Shown here: positions 16,885-26,400 of the stretch, in pieces | Layout of the letters: each line of letters starts with the position of its first letter | How positions within the stretch are numbered: position 1 is the first letter of the stretch | DNA from: UBA6382 sp963617965 | Lineage (GTDB): Bacteria; Bacteroidota; Bacteroidia; Bacteroidales; Bacteroidaceae | Assembly: GCA_963617965.1 (NCBI GenBank) | Contig: CAVEQO010000011.1 | Location: 1 to 61,665 of the forward strand | DNA: 61,665 nucleotides | Direction of reading: 5' to 3' | Made by a program: the position numbers and the translations under genes | Notes under the pieces: generated by a model | What the model was told of the DNA's origin: nothing | What the model saw: the letters and a program-made list of their open reading frames with translations, nothing else | Databases searched by the model: none

Positions 16885-17648
16885 CAAAAAAACAGAAATT
16901 GATTCATGCTCTTGGCAACAAGAAGCAACGGGACATCCGAAATATGTTTGTCGGTGAAGGGACAAGAACTGTCTGTGAACTGATTAAGCATTTCAAGTGC
17001 GTACTTGTCATGGCTACGGCAGAATGGGCCGAGGCCAATGCTGACACATTGTCACGGGCGGATGAGGTACAAATCGTCACGCACGAAGTCCTCAAAAAAA
17101 CAAGCCTGCAAAAAACGCCACAAGGCGTAATCGGTGTCTTCTGCAAAGGAAAACAGAAAAACATAGATGTTGCCGCCGCTGAAAACGAGTTGTGCCTTGC
17201 ACTCGACTCCGTCCAAGATCCCGGAAACCTCGGCACGATAATACGCATAGCGAACTGGTTTGGAATTAGAACCATTGTATGTTCTGCCACAACGGCTGAT
17301 GTCTATTCACCCAAGGTTATTCAGGCAACAATGGGTGCCTTGGCTGGAATTGACATTTTCTATACGGATCTTCACGCATATCTTGGTGCCCTGGCACCGG
17401 ATACCCCTGTCTACGGGACATTTCTTGACGGAGCAAGCGTCTACGACTCTTCACTTTCCCCCAACGGGGTAATCATTATGGGCAACGAAGGAAACGGCAT
17501 AAGCGACACGACTGCTGCGGCTGTCACGAAAAAATTATACATACCTCCGTATAACGCAAGCCTCGAAACAACAGAGAGTCTGAATGTAGGGGTTGCCACA
17601 GCTGTGATTTGTGCCGAGTTCCGGAGAAGGTTTCCGAAATCACGATAG
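16881..17648 (+). CDS. SpoU/TrmH family RNA 2'-O-methyltransferase
   Basis: From the ATG at 16881 the protein has 255 residues. The N-terminal part (NKKQRDIRNMFVGEGTRTV) is the RNA-substrate-binding domain; the SPOUT knot has DSVQDPGNLGTIIRIANWFG, IIMGNEGNGIS and LETTESLNVGVATAV, the three family motifs that bind S-adenosylmethionine. The frame reaches 20 codons upstream, but the overlap with the preceding stop (ATGA) fixes the start. The target nucleotide in rRNA or tRNA is unknown. In related genomes such a gene often precedes the TamL gene, and that gene is two genes downstream here. Confidence 0.9.
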   Translation: MTKKQKLIHALGNKKQRDIRNMFVGEGTRTVCELIKHFKCVLVMATAEWAEANADTLSRADEVQIVTHEVLKKTSLQKTPQGVIGVFCKGKQKNIDVAAAENELCLALDSVQDPGNLGTIIRIANWFGIRTIVCSATTADVYSPKVIQATMGALAGIDIFYTDLHAYLGALAPDTPVYGTFLDGASVYDSSLSPNGVIIMGNEGNGISDTTAAAVTKKLYIPPYNASLETTESLNVGVATAVICAEFRRRFPKSR

Positions 17649-17687
17649 CAGCCTGCCGTCAAAATCAACTTTGTCAAATTCTGTCAG

Positions 17688-18869
17688 ATGGAACTCCCTG
17701 TCGCAACAATCCTCTTTTCCGCATCATTTGTGTTACTTGCCGTCTATATCATATCATATTGGGCAAGCTATGTGCCTGTACGCAAAGAAGGTCTCCCGAT
17801 GCCAAAGAACAGTGACAGTGCAAAACTGCCCGCATTTTCTGTTATAATAGTAACCCACGACAGCGATAGTCTGCTTGAGCGACTGGTTAACCGTCTTGTT
17901 GCGCAACATTATCCTGCTTTTGAGATACTTATAGTCAACAACGCTTCCACAGACAACACTGGCGATGTTATAAAGCGCGCATCGTTTGAGCATCCGTCCA
18001 TTGTAAGGCACACCTTTCTGCCCCGGAACAAAAACGGTGTTCTGCACATGTCCATGGCCACCACTTTGGGCATCAGAGCCGCCAGAAACGAATGGGTTGT
18101 CTTGCTGAAGCCAACCTCTCTGCCAAAAAGCGATTTCTGGCTTGCGTCAATTGCACGGGCGATATCAGGTGGGGCCGAAATATGCATCGGCTACAACGAT
18201 TATTTCGGATACGACAATTCCAAATGGGTACGCAAAGCCATAAAGAAACGGCGTAAGGCACAACTGCTGAACTACCGTGCAGTCTTCCGGGGAAAATGCA
18301 GACCTGTTGAATGCGAAGGCTCCAATATCGCATTTTCAAAGAAAGATTTCTTCAGAAACGGCGGTTATGGTTCTTGGCTTGCTCTTAGGGACTGCCACGA
18401 GAATCTTTATGTTGCCACATATTCGAAAAAGAACAAAACGGCATTTTTGACAGGATCAGAGTCACAGGTGGAAACAGTTCTCCCACCCATTGAAGAGTTG
18501 TGGGATATTGAGCGGAGGCACGCTTTGAAATCATACAAAAAGCTCAGAGTGGCAACCAAACTGCGCCGCAATCATTATGCTATGCTCTCTCTTGTGTATC
18601 TGCTGTCTCTGGTCTGCATGGTCTTGGGAGTGTGTTTCACGTTCTGCCCTCCAGCTTTTGGCGACTCCCTTTCCGTAATTCGGGTGTTCGCCTGCCCACC
18701 GGACTATTTCGCTATACCAATGTCAAGCACGATGTCGGTAATCGTGGCGTTGCTTTTTATTATAGTCTCACTCACGCATTATTTCTGCGTGTTGTTCTTC
18801 CGCCGCCGCGACCACAAACGTCTGTATGCGCCACTGAGCACTAATCCGGCGGAAATAATGACAATTTGA
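17688..18869 (+). CDS. Membrane-bound glycosyltransferase family 2 protein
   Basis: The 393-residue protein has an N-terminal membrane helix (about 5-25), a GT-A domain from about 45 (FSVIIVTHDSDSLLERLVN, FEILIVNNASTDNTGDV) with EGSNIAFSKKDFF in the acceptor region, and two C-terminal helices (about 305-325 and 350-375). This is the layout of membrane-attached GT2 enzymes that build polysaccharide or LPS chains on the cytoplasmic side. The nucleotide sugar and product are not predictable. It lies 39 bases after the methyltransferase and 66 before TamL. Confidence 0.88.
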   Translation: MELPVATILFSASFVLLAVYIISYWASYVPVRKEGLPMPKNSDSAKLPAFSVIIVTHDSDSLLERLVNRLVAQHYPAFEILIVNNASTDNTGDVIKRASFEHPSIVRHTFLPRNKNGVLHMSMATTLGIRAARNEWVVLLKPTSLPKSDFWLASIARAISGGAEICIGYNDYFGYDNSKWVRKAIKKRRKAQLLNYRAVFRGKCRPVECEGSNIAFSKKDFFRNGGYGSWLALRDCHENLYVATYSKKNKTAFLTGSESQVETVLPPIEELWDIERRHALKSYKKLRVATKLRRNHYAMLSLVYLLSLVCMVLGVCFTFCPPAFGDSLSVIRVFACPPDYFAIPMSSTMSVIVALLFIIVSLTHYFCVLFFRRRDHKRLYAPLSTNPAEIMTI

Positions 18870-18935
18870 AACTCTTCTTGGGAAAGCGAAAAATCCGTAA
18901 GCCGGCATCCTGCTCCCTCCGATAAATCACAAGTA

Positions 18936-21263
18936 ATGTACACACACAGACATCGTTATATTGTAAGGTCAATGCTGTCGCTGGCGGTTTTGGCTCTCGT
19001 GACAGCTTGTTCTCCGGGAAAGTTTTTGGGACAGGACGACTATCTCCTTGCTTCCGTAAAACTGAACAGCGATAATCCGGATGTGTCTCCGTCCTCATAT
19101 GGCATGCACATCCGCCAGTTGCCGAACTCAAAGTGGTTTAACATGTTCAAGGTTCCTTTGGCACTGTATTGTATATCCGGCACAGACACCACAAAGAGCA
19201 CAAACCGTTTCTGGCAACGTATTGGAGAAGCACCGGTCATTTTCAATGCCCAACAAATGCAGAACACGCAGAACGCCATTGCCCTTGCCCTTAAGGACAA
19301 GGGATATCTCAACGCACAGGTGACAGGCAGAAAAAATGTCAGCCGGCACGGACGTAAAGTCAGGCTCTGCTATGACATGAAATCCGGACAGCCTTATGTG
19401 GTGACGAAAATAGCTTTCTCCGCAGACGACCCCACTATAGACAGCTTGATAAATATCAACAGAGCCGAATCTTTTCTGACGGTCGGGATGATGTGCGATG
19501 CATCGTTGCTGGACAAGGAACGAACTCGCGTTACAACAATGTTGCACGACAATGGCTATTACAAAATACTGAAAAATCACATACGGTATGAGGTTGACAC
19601 TCTGTCAGGACCCGCCGATGTCCATATAAAATTGATTCTTGCAGGCAAATCCATTGCCACAGACACAAGCGACCTGTACAGCCAATATCATCTCGGGAAT
19701 GTAAGCATCACCGTAAACAACAACCAATACGACACGACAGACAGTTCCGCTTTTTCACGGGATTCATACAGTCTCGTTTATACCAATACAAACCGGCATA
19801 CATTCAGGCCGAACCTGCTCATTCACAACACTGCGCTCCATCCGGGAGATCTTTATACCGAACAGGGGATAGCCGATACTTACAAGGCGTTGTCAAGGCT
19901 TGACGCCATAAGCTACACGGCCATTCAGCTGCACGAAACGGATTCTGCAAGACTTGATGCGGACATTCAACTTGTGCCACACAAAACAAACTCTTTCGGA
20001 CTGGAGGTAGAGGGAACAAACACGGCTGGGAATTTTGGCGTGGCATCCATTCTGACATATCGCAACCGGAACCTCTTCAACGGTTCCGAAACATGGGCAA
20101 CGAGTCTGAAAGGCGCTTACGAGGCCATTAACAGTCTGGAAGGATATTCCGGTCAAGATTATATAGAGTTTGGTATAGAAACAAAATTGTCTTTCCCTAA
20201 GCTCGTGCAGCCTTTCGTGTCAGCACGAAAATACAGGGGCACATCCAATCTGTCTCTCCTGTTCAACGCACAGGAAAGACCGGAGTTCCACCGCAGAGTG
20301 TTCACGACCCTTTGGAGTTACCAATGGGAAAACAACTCGGCCACAACAAGACACAAATTGGATTTTCCGAGTATCAACTATGTATATATGCCCTGGATAT
20401 CAAATACTTTCCAAAAAGAGTATCTCCAGTCAGACAATTATCACTCCGCTCTCATACGCTACGCCTACGAGAATCTTCTTATTCTTAATTTCGCATACAA
20501 CTACACATACAACTCCGGGAAACAAAAGGTGCAGGGCAACAGAAAAAGCAAAGCATCGCTGAACCCATTCCAATTGAACTGGTCAATAGAGTCTGCCGGA
20601 AACTTGTTGTATGCCTTGTCGCGGCCATTCAAACTCACGCGCGACAACAATGGGCAATATACCTTTTTCAACGTAGCATATGCACAATATCTGAAGTTTG
20701 ACCTCGATTTCTCAAAGTTGTTTGTACTTGACTCCCGCAACAGGCTGGCTGTTCACTACGCTTTCGGCATTGCCCAACCCTACGGCAACAGTACAATTGT
20801 ACCGTTTGAAAAACGTTACTTTGCCGGAGGGGCAAACGGCATTCGCGGATGGTCCGTACGCGAGTTGGGACCGGGCAACTATCAGGGGAAAGACGGTAAA
20901 GTTGATTTTATCAACCAGACAGGAAATCTCAAACTTCTTGTAAGCATGGAATTGAGAAGCCAGCTGATATGGAAATTTGACGGAGCTTTGTTCGTTGATG
21001 CGGGAAATATCTGGACGACCCGAAGATACGAAGTGACAGGTCGGGGCGGACAATTTGACATTCGCAGGTTTCTTAAGCAGACAGCGGCATCCTATGGCAT
21101 AGGTCTCCGAATGAACCTTGACTATTTCATATTGCGTTTTGATATGGCAATGAAAGCGATAAATCCGGCATACAAGCCAACAGCAAAGGAATACCTGCCT
21201 TTGTTGCATCCCAAACTAAGCCGGGATTTCGCATTCCACTTTGCCATTGGTCTGCCGTTCTGA
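18936..21263 (+). CDS. TamL-like outer membrane protein (BamA/TamA family lipoprotein)
   Basis: The 775-residue protein has a signal peptide ending in LVTAC at Cys25, so it is a lipoprotein. POTRA-like domains fill about 100-320 (GEAPVIFNAQQM, GQPYVVTKIAFSADD). The C-terminal half is a 16-strand-type barrel with RYFAGGANGIRGWSVRELGPG, the conserved loop-6 region of Omp85 proteins, and ends HFAIGLPF. In Bacteroidota, TamL takes the place of TamA and pairs with TamB in envelope assembly. No tamB is in the window; the convergent recG follows. Assignment to TamL rests on the lipobox and family match. Confidence 0.85.
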   Translation: MYTHRHRYIVRSMLSLAVLALVTACSPGKFLGQDDYLLASVKLNSDNPDVSPSSYGMHIRQLPNSKWFNMFKVPLALYCISGTDTTKSTNRFWQRIGEAPVIFNAQQMQNTQNAIALALKDKGYLNAQVTGRKNVSRHGRKVRLCYDMKSGQPYVVTKIAFSADDPTIDSLININRAESFLTVGMMCDASLLDKERTRVTTMLHDNGYYKILKNHIRYEVDTLSGPADVHIKLILAGKSIATDTSDLYSQYHLGNVSITVNNNQYDTTDSSAFSRDSYSLVYTNTNRHTFRPNLLIHNTALHPGDLYTEQGIADTYKALSRLDAISYTAIQLHETDSARLDADIQLVPHKTNSFGLEVEGTNTAGNFGVASILTYRNRNLFNGSETWATSLKGAYEAINSLEGYSGQDYIEFGIETKLSFPKLVQPFVSARKYRGTSNLSLLFNAQERPEFHRRVFTTLWSYQWENNSATTRHKLDFPSINYVYMPWISNTFQKEYLQSDNYHSALIRYAYENLLILNFAYNYTYNSGKQKVQGNRKSKASLNPFQLNWSIESAGNLLYALSRPFKLTRDNNGQYTFFNVAYAQYLKFDLDFSKLFVLDSRNRLAVHYAFGIAQPYGNSTIVPFEKRYFAGGANGIRGWSVRELGPGNYQGKDGKVDFINQTGNLKLLVSMELRSQLIWKFDGALFVDAGNIWTTRRYEVTGRGGQFDIRRFLKQTAASYGIGLRMNLDYFILRFDMAMKAINPAYKPTAKEYLPLLHPKLSRDFAFHFAIGLPF

Positions 21264-21308
21264 CAGTTGCCGATGAATTTCTGTGGACAGATGGCTGTTT
21301 CTCACGGA

Positions 21309-23414
21309 TCAGCTTATGGAAGACCAGTCAACCGCATGACCGTGCAGCTGTTCCAGCCGCTCCCATGTCTGCCGGTTCTGCGGCAACGAGCGTGACGGAT
21401 CTTTTTCTATCAAGGATCCCGCCGCCTGACGGGCTTGTTCCAGAATGTCATTGTCACGGACTATGTTTGCAACTTTCAGATTAAAGAACAGACCGCTTTG
21501 CTGCGTTCCCTCTATATCTCCGGGACCGCGTAGCCTAAGGTCTTCTTCGGCAATGGTGAAGCCGTCATTCGTGCTGACCATTATCTCCATTCGCCGACGG
21601 GTGTTGTCTGCCAGTTTGCGTCCCGTCACCAATATGCAGTAGCTCTTTTCTGCACCGCGCCCTACCCTGCCTCTCAACTGGTGAAGTTGTGCCAGCCCGA
21701 AACGCTCGGCATTGACAATTATCATTACGGAAGAATTAGGCACGTCTACTCCAACTTCTATAACAGTGGTGGAAACAAGTATCTGTATCTCTCCTTCGGC
21801 AAAACACTGCATTATCCGGTTTTTCTCCGCATCTTTCATCTTTCCGTGCAATTTGCCCGTCCTCAAACCGGGAAACATACTGCAAATGACCTCAAATCCT
21901 TGTTCCAGATCCTTCAGGTCAGACTTTTCGCTTTCCTGTATAAGCGGATATACGATGTATACCTGATGACCCTTTGCCGTCTCGCTTAAGACGAGATTGG
22001 CAACATTCGAAAAATTTTGTTCGTATACGTGCAGCGTCGTTATAGGCTTCCGCCCCGGCGGCAATTCATCTATTACACTTACATCAAGGTCGCCATACAC
22101 TGTCATTGCCAGAGTACGCGGTATGGGAGTCGCCGTCATGACAAGAATATGGGGGGGATTCTGGTTCTTGTGCCACAATTTGGAACGTTGTTCAACTCCA
22201 AATCTGTGCTGCTCGTCAATTATGGCACAACCGAGATTGCGGAAGACCACGTTGTCTTCCAGCAAGGCGTGGGTTCCAACAACCACATCTGTCTCTCCAC
22301 TGGCCAGCCGTTCAAGAATGCCTTTCCGGCTTTTCCCCTTTATAGTGCCAGTCAAAACTTCAACTTTGACACCGATGCGTGCCATCATGCAGGAGATGGA
22401 TTTGAAATGCTGTTCTGCAAGGATTTCCGTAGGAGCCATCATGCAAGCCTGAAAACCGTTGTCCAAAGCCAGCAGCATTGTCATAATGGCAACTATTGTC
22501 TTGCCGCTGCCAACATCTCCCTGTACAAGGCGATTCATTTGGCGACCGCTGAAAAGATCGTTTCTGATTTCCGCAATCACACGTTTTTGGGCTTCGGTAA
22601 GTGGGAAAGGGAGGATATCGCGGTAAAAGGCTTTGAATTTTTCGCCTATTACATTAAACGCATAACCAGGAACCTTGTCCCTGCGTTTTCGGGCAAAAGA
22701 CAATATGCTGAGTTGGAGAAAAAACAGTTCTTCGAATTTGTGCCGGTGTTGGGCTTTTTGCACCTCCTGCATATTCTGCGGCAGATGTACGCATCTTATG
22801 GCATCATGCAACGGCATCAGACCATATTCGAGACAGATGTCATCCGGCAGGGTTTCCGGTATGCGTACGGTCTCCAACTGCCGAAACACAAACACTATCA
22901 GCTTTTCCAGAAATTTTGATGTCACAAGCCTGCGTTTCATCTTCTCTGTTGTGTGATACACAGGATGAAATCCCAGCACCGTCTCTGTCGTTGTTCCGGC
23001 TCTTATCTCTTCCATCTCCGGATGACTAAGGCTATATCTCGTATTGAACAAGACCGGTTTCCCCAACACCATAAACTCCCGCCCTGTAACGACAGTCTTC
23101 TTGATATGGTTAATGCCGGCAAACCACACCAGTTTCACAGTTCCGGACCCGTCGGAAAAGGTGGCTTCAAAACGGCGGGTTTTCCCGAAACCCTCTTCCG
23201 ACACCCCCGTGACCCTGCCTCTCAGTTGCACGTAGGGCATATCACTGCAAAGCTCACTGACCTTGTAGACCGTGGAGCGGTCAACATATCTGAACGGGAA
23301 GAAGAAGAGCAAGTCCCTGACTGTCCTGATATCCGCTTCCGCCATGAGTATCCGGGCTTTTTCGGGTCCTACTCCCGGCAGAAATTGTAGCCGTTGGTCT
23401 AAGATATCATACAT
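21309..23414 (-). CDS. recG: ATP-dependent DNA helicase RecG
   Basis: The 701-residue helicase reverses stalled replication forks and moves Holliday junctions. The N-terminal wedge has an OB fold (about 60-150, VQLRGRVTGVSEEGFGKTR). Helicase motifs follow: I (GDVGSGKTIVAIMTMLLALD), Ia (MMAPTEILAEQH), II (IIDEQHRFG), III (VMTATPIPRTLAMT), V and VI (RGRVGRGAEKSYC), then the TRG element (GDIEGTQQSGLF). Length is normal. It is the last gene of a minus-strand stretch, 41 bases after sprA, and is convergent with tamL. Confidence 0.97.
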   Translation of the reverse strand: MYDILDQRLQFLPGVGPEKARILMAEADIRTVRDLLFFFPFRYVDRSTVYKVSELCSDMPYVQLRGRVTGVSEEGFGKTRRFEATFSDGSGTVKLVWFAGINHIKKTVVTGREFMVLGKPVLFNTRYSLSHPEMEEIRAGTTTETVLGFHPVYHTTEKMKRRLVTSKFLEKLIVFVFRQLETVRIPETLPDDICLEYGLMPLHDAIRCVHLPQNMQEVQKAQHRHKFEELFFLQLSILSFARKRRDKVPGYAFNVIGEKFKAFYRDILPFPLTEAQKRVIAEIRNDLFSGRQMNRLVQGDVGSGKTIVAIMTMLLALDNGFQACMMAPTEILAEQHFKSISCMMARIGVKVEVLTGTIKGKSRKGILERLASGETDVVVGTHALLEDNVVFRNLGCAIIDEQHRFGVEQRSKLWHKNQNPPHILVMTATPIPRTLAMTVYGDLDVSVIDELPPGRKPITTLHVYEQNFSNVANLVLSETAKGHQVYIVYPLIQESEKSDLKDLEQGFEVICSMFPGLRTGKLHGKMKDAEKNRIMQCFAEGEIQILVSTTVIEVGVDVPNSSVMIIVNAERFGLAQLHQLRGRVGRGAEKSYCILVTGRKLADNTRRRMEIMVSTNDGFTIAEEDLRLRGPGDIEGTQQSGLFFNLKVANIVRDNDILEQARQAAGSLIEKDPSRSLPQNRQTWERLEQLHGHAVDWSSIS

Positions 23415-23455
23415 GATCAGAGAAGAAAAACAGTGGTGTCACATATACATGGAGC

Positions 23456-26400
23456 TTACCTTGCCAGAGAGAATTTCATTCCTATGCCGAAATCCCGTAT
23501 TGTTGTCGGATAGGAAGACGACGTCAGCAGCGGAGTGGTTGTCTGCCTGTCGTAGTAGGCGGAGAGGGTGAGCATTTTGCTCACTGTGTATTCCGCCGAG
23601 AAAGCAATCTTCAAGGCTTTGTTTCCCGAAGTGGCCTGCGAAAGTCCGGTCAGTATATTACGGTTGATGGCACTTTGGTCGCGCAAGGAAAAATCCATCT
23701 TCATGTTCAGACTGTTGTTGACCGTGTTGAGATCATTGCTTGTCGTCTCCCCTTCGGCGTCCTTCTTTTTGTTCCTGCTGACAATCTTGCGTTTTTTCTT
23801 GGTCCCGAACAATTTCAGGTCGTTTATCTTGTAGCCGGCACCCACCACAATGTCAGAAGAGTACGTCTCTGTTATCTGCTGCGAAGTCATGCTTAAGGTT
23901 ACGACCCTTGTCTTGTTGTACTTGAGCGATCCGGTGATCCCGTTCCGCAGGGTGAAGCTGATACCCATTATTGGAGAGAACGCCTCGTTGATGGAAACAG
24001 TGCTGATGTCATACATGCTGGAGGGAATCGGATTGCCAGTTGTAGCATCATTGACAAAACCCAAATCTCCCATGAACTGGCGGAAACTGCTGTAGGTGTT
24101 GTACGACCCTACACTATACAGGCTCTTATAGGAATGCTCAATATTGAAACTTCTGAAATGCTGCTTGAACCAAGCTATTCTCATAAGACCGTTGTAGGTA
24201 ATCCGCCAGTTGGGTAACAGTTTTTTCAGACTCGGGAAAATATCAAGGCTGGAATTTTCGTTTCCTCCGCAATACGCAGCAAGAAAAGCGGGAATCATCA
24301 CGTCCGACGAGTATTTGTTGACCGTACCGTTCTCCGGATTGAACGTCTGCCCGGCAAGAGACGTGTTGGACGGGTATACGGCATTCTCGTATCTTTTTTC
24401 CACTCTATGCTGGAATGCGTCAAGGTAACCCACGAACTTGTCGAACGTGGAACTGCGGTATCCGTTGTTGGCATCGCCGGGCGAAGAAAAAGCCGTGGCT
24501 ATGCTGATGGTTGTCATTTGGAACGAGCCTGACTGTGTCATGGGATGTCCCGGATACATATACTGTATGCTTCTTGACTTTGACACAGTCCTGCTTGCAT
24601 TCAAATCAATCTTGAAATTAGGAATCGGTTCAACGGTAGCCGTAATCTGCAGGTTTTCGTTGTTGTTGGTAACAGCGGGAGTTGATACGCTGTCATTGTT
24701 CAACAACCAGCCTCTGTCAAGGGCTTTGTCAATATATCCGTCGCCTACAAAGCCAAACGCGAAGTCCAGACCCGGAGCCATGGGGGAGCCGTTCCCGGAA
24801 CGCTGACCGAAGAAATCTCCCACGTTAGGCAAGAATCCCGGCAAGGCCATATTGTAGCTGCTTGAATAGCTGATGTTGACATTGCGCAACATCATCGCAC
24901 CCCGAGCCACACTGCGCATCACCTTGTACCATGCCTGCTGTTCTGCGGGCTTGGCTGGCTGTATGGTTACTTTCAGCTTCACCGTGTCCTTTGAAAGTAT
25001 CGTTATCGTATTGTTGTTGACGGGCTTGTATTTAAGCACATAGCGTTTCCCGTCCTGTTTCAGAGCCACCACCTTCAGGCGTTTTGTGCGCTGGTTGTGT
25101 TTCAGCGTCAGCGTAGAGTCAAGTTGCAGCTGTATTTCTTTTTCAAAAGTTTTCTTGGCATCTGAGTCACCGGCTCCGTTCTTTTTCTTGGTATCACGTT
25201 TTGACCTGTCGTTTGAGGAACGTCCCTTTGACTGCGATGCAAAATATCTGTTTGTTTCTTTAAGGAACGGCACAAGGTTATACAGCTCCTCTAATTGCAG
25301 ACGGCTGTTATGCTTGATATTGCGTGACATATTGATTGTGTTCCCGAGAGTTGAACCGTCGCTGAGTGTGGTCCCCCTGTCCCATGCGTACTGCGAGTCA
25401 TACGACATATCGACGGATGCCCACTTGAAAAGGGGAAATTTGTTGAGAGGCACTTTCCACGAGGCATTGAAGGACTGCTTGTAGTTGAGGGGAGTGCCGA
25501 AATGCATAAGGCTGTGCCGCACGGAATCCTTCCACATGGTATACTCGTCAGGATACAGGTTTTTGTTTACCGGCACGTGCGGTTCCTTGATTTCTGCGTT
25601 TGTTGCGGTCTGCAGGCTCAAGTGGATGTCACCTGTAAGATCCCAATTGATGCTCATGGAACGGTTCCACAGGAAATCCTGTGACCACGTCATTGGTATC
25701 GACTTGTCGGTCAGGTTGTCCATGTCACGTTCTTGAAGCTCGTAGTATGTGCGTGTGATATCCGAATTGAGATTGACACTCTGTGGCCACAAACTGAATT
25801 TTTGTTCCCTGAGCAGTTTCGTCCATCCCAACTTTGACTTGTCCTTTATTTTTTTGAAAGGCTCCAGTGGCTTGAAGTCGGTGGAGTACGAGTAACCCAG
25901 ATTGAATTTCCACGTATCATCCTTTTCATAGACGGTTGTCTCGCCTGCGGAATATCTGTGGCTATGGGAATAGCTTACGGAAAAATTCGAGGGGTCATAT
26001 GGCATGGGGTGCCGCTTGGAAGTGATGTCAAAGCGTGCATTGCTGATGGAAAAATTGCTGTTGACGGTTGTTGTCGTGACGATATTTTCCAGGGAATCGC
26101 GTTCGCTTTTCGTTGCGCAGGCATCAAGTGCATCTTCAAGAAGCATGTCCGTTTCAAGGGGATTGTATTTTGGAACAAGCCTCTTCTTTGAATAGGAATA
26201 ATAGACAGGTATTCTTGCCTTAGCCTTCTCCGGGAAGAATTTGCCTAACTGGAAATTGGACGTAACGGAATATTCGTACAGATTGTCTTTCCGTCTCTCG
26301 TTCACCCCTTGTTCAAGCCCACCGAAACCGGCTGTTTCGACATGACCGGCCACCGACACCATAGCGAGATCCGACAGCGTCAGGTCAAGCTTTGATTTTG

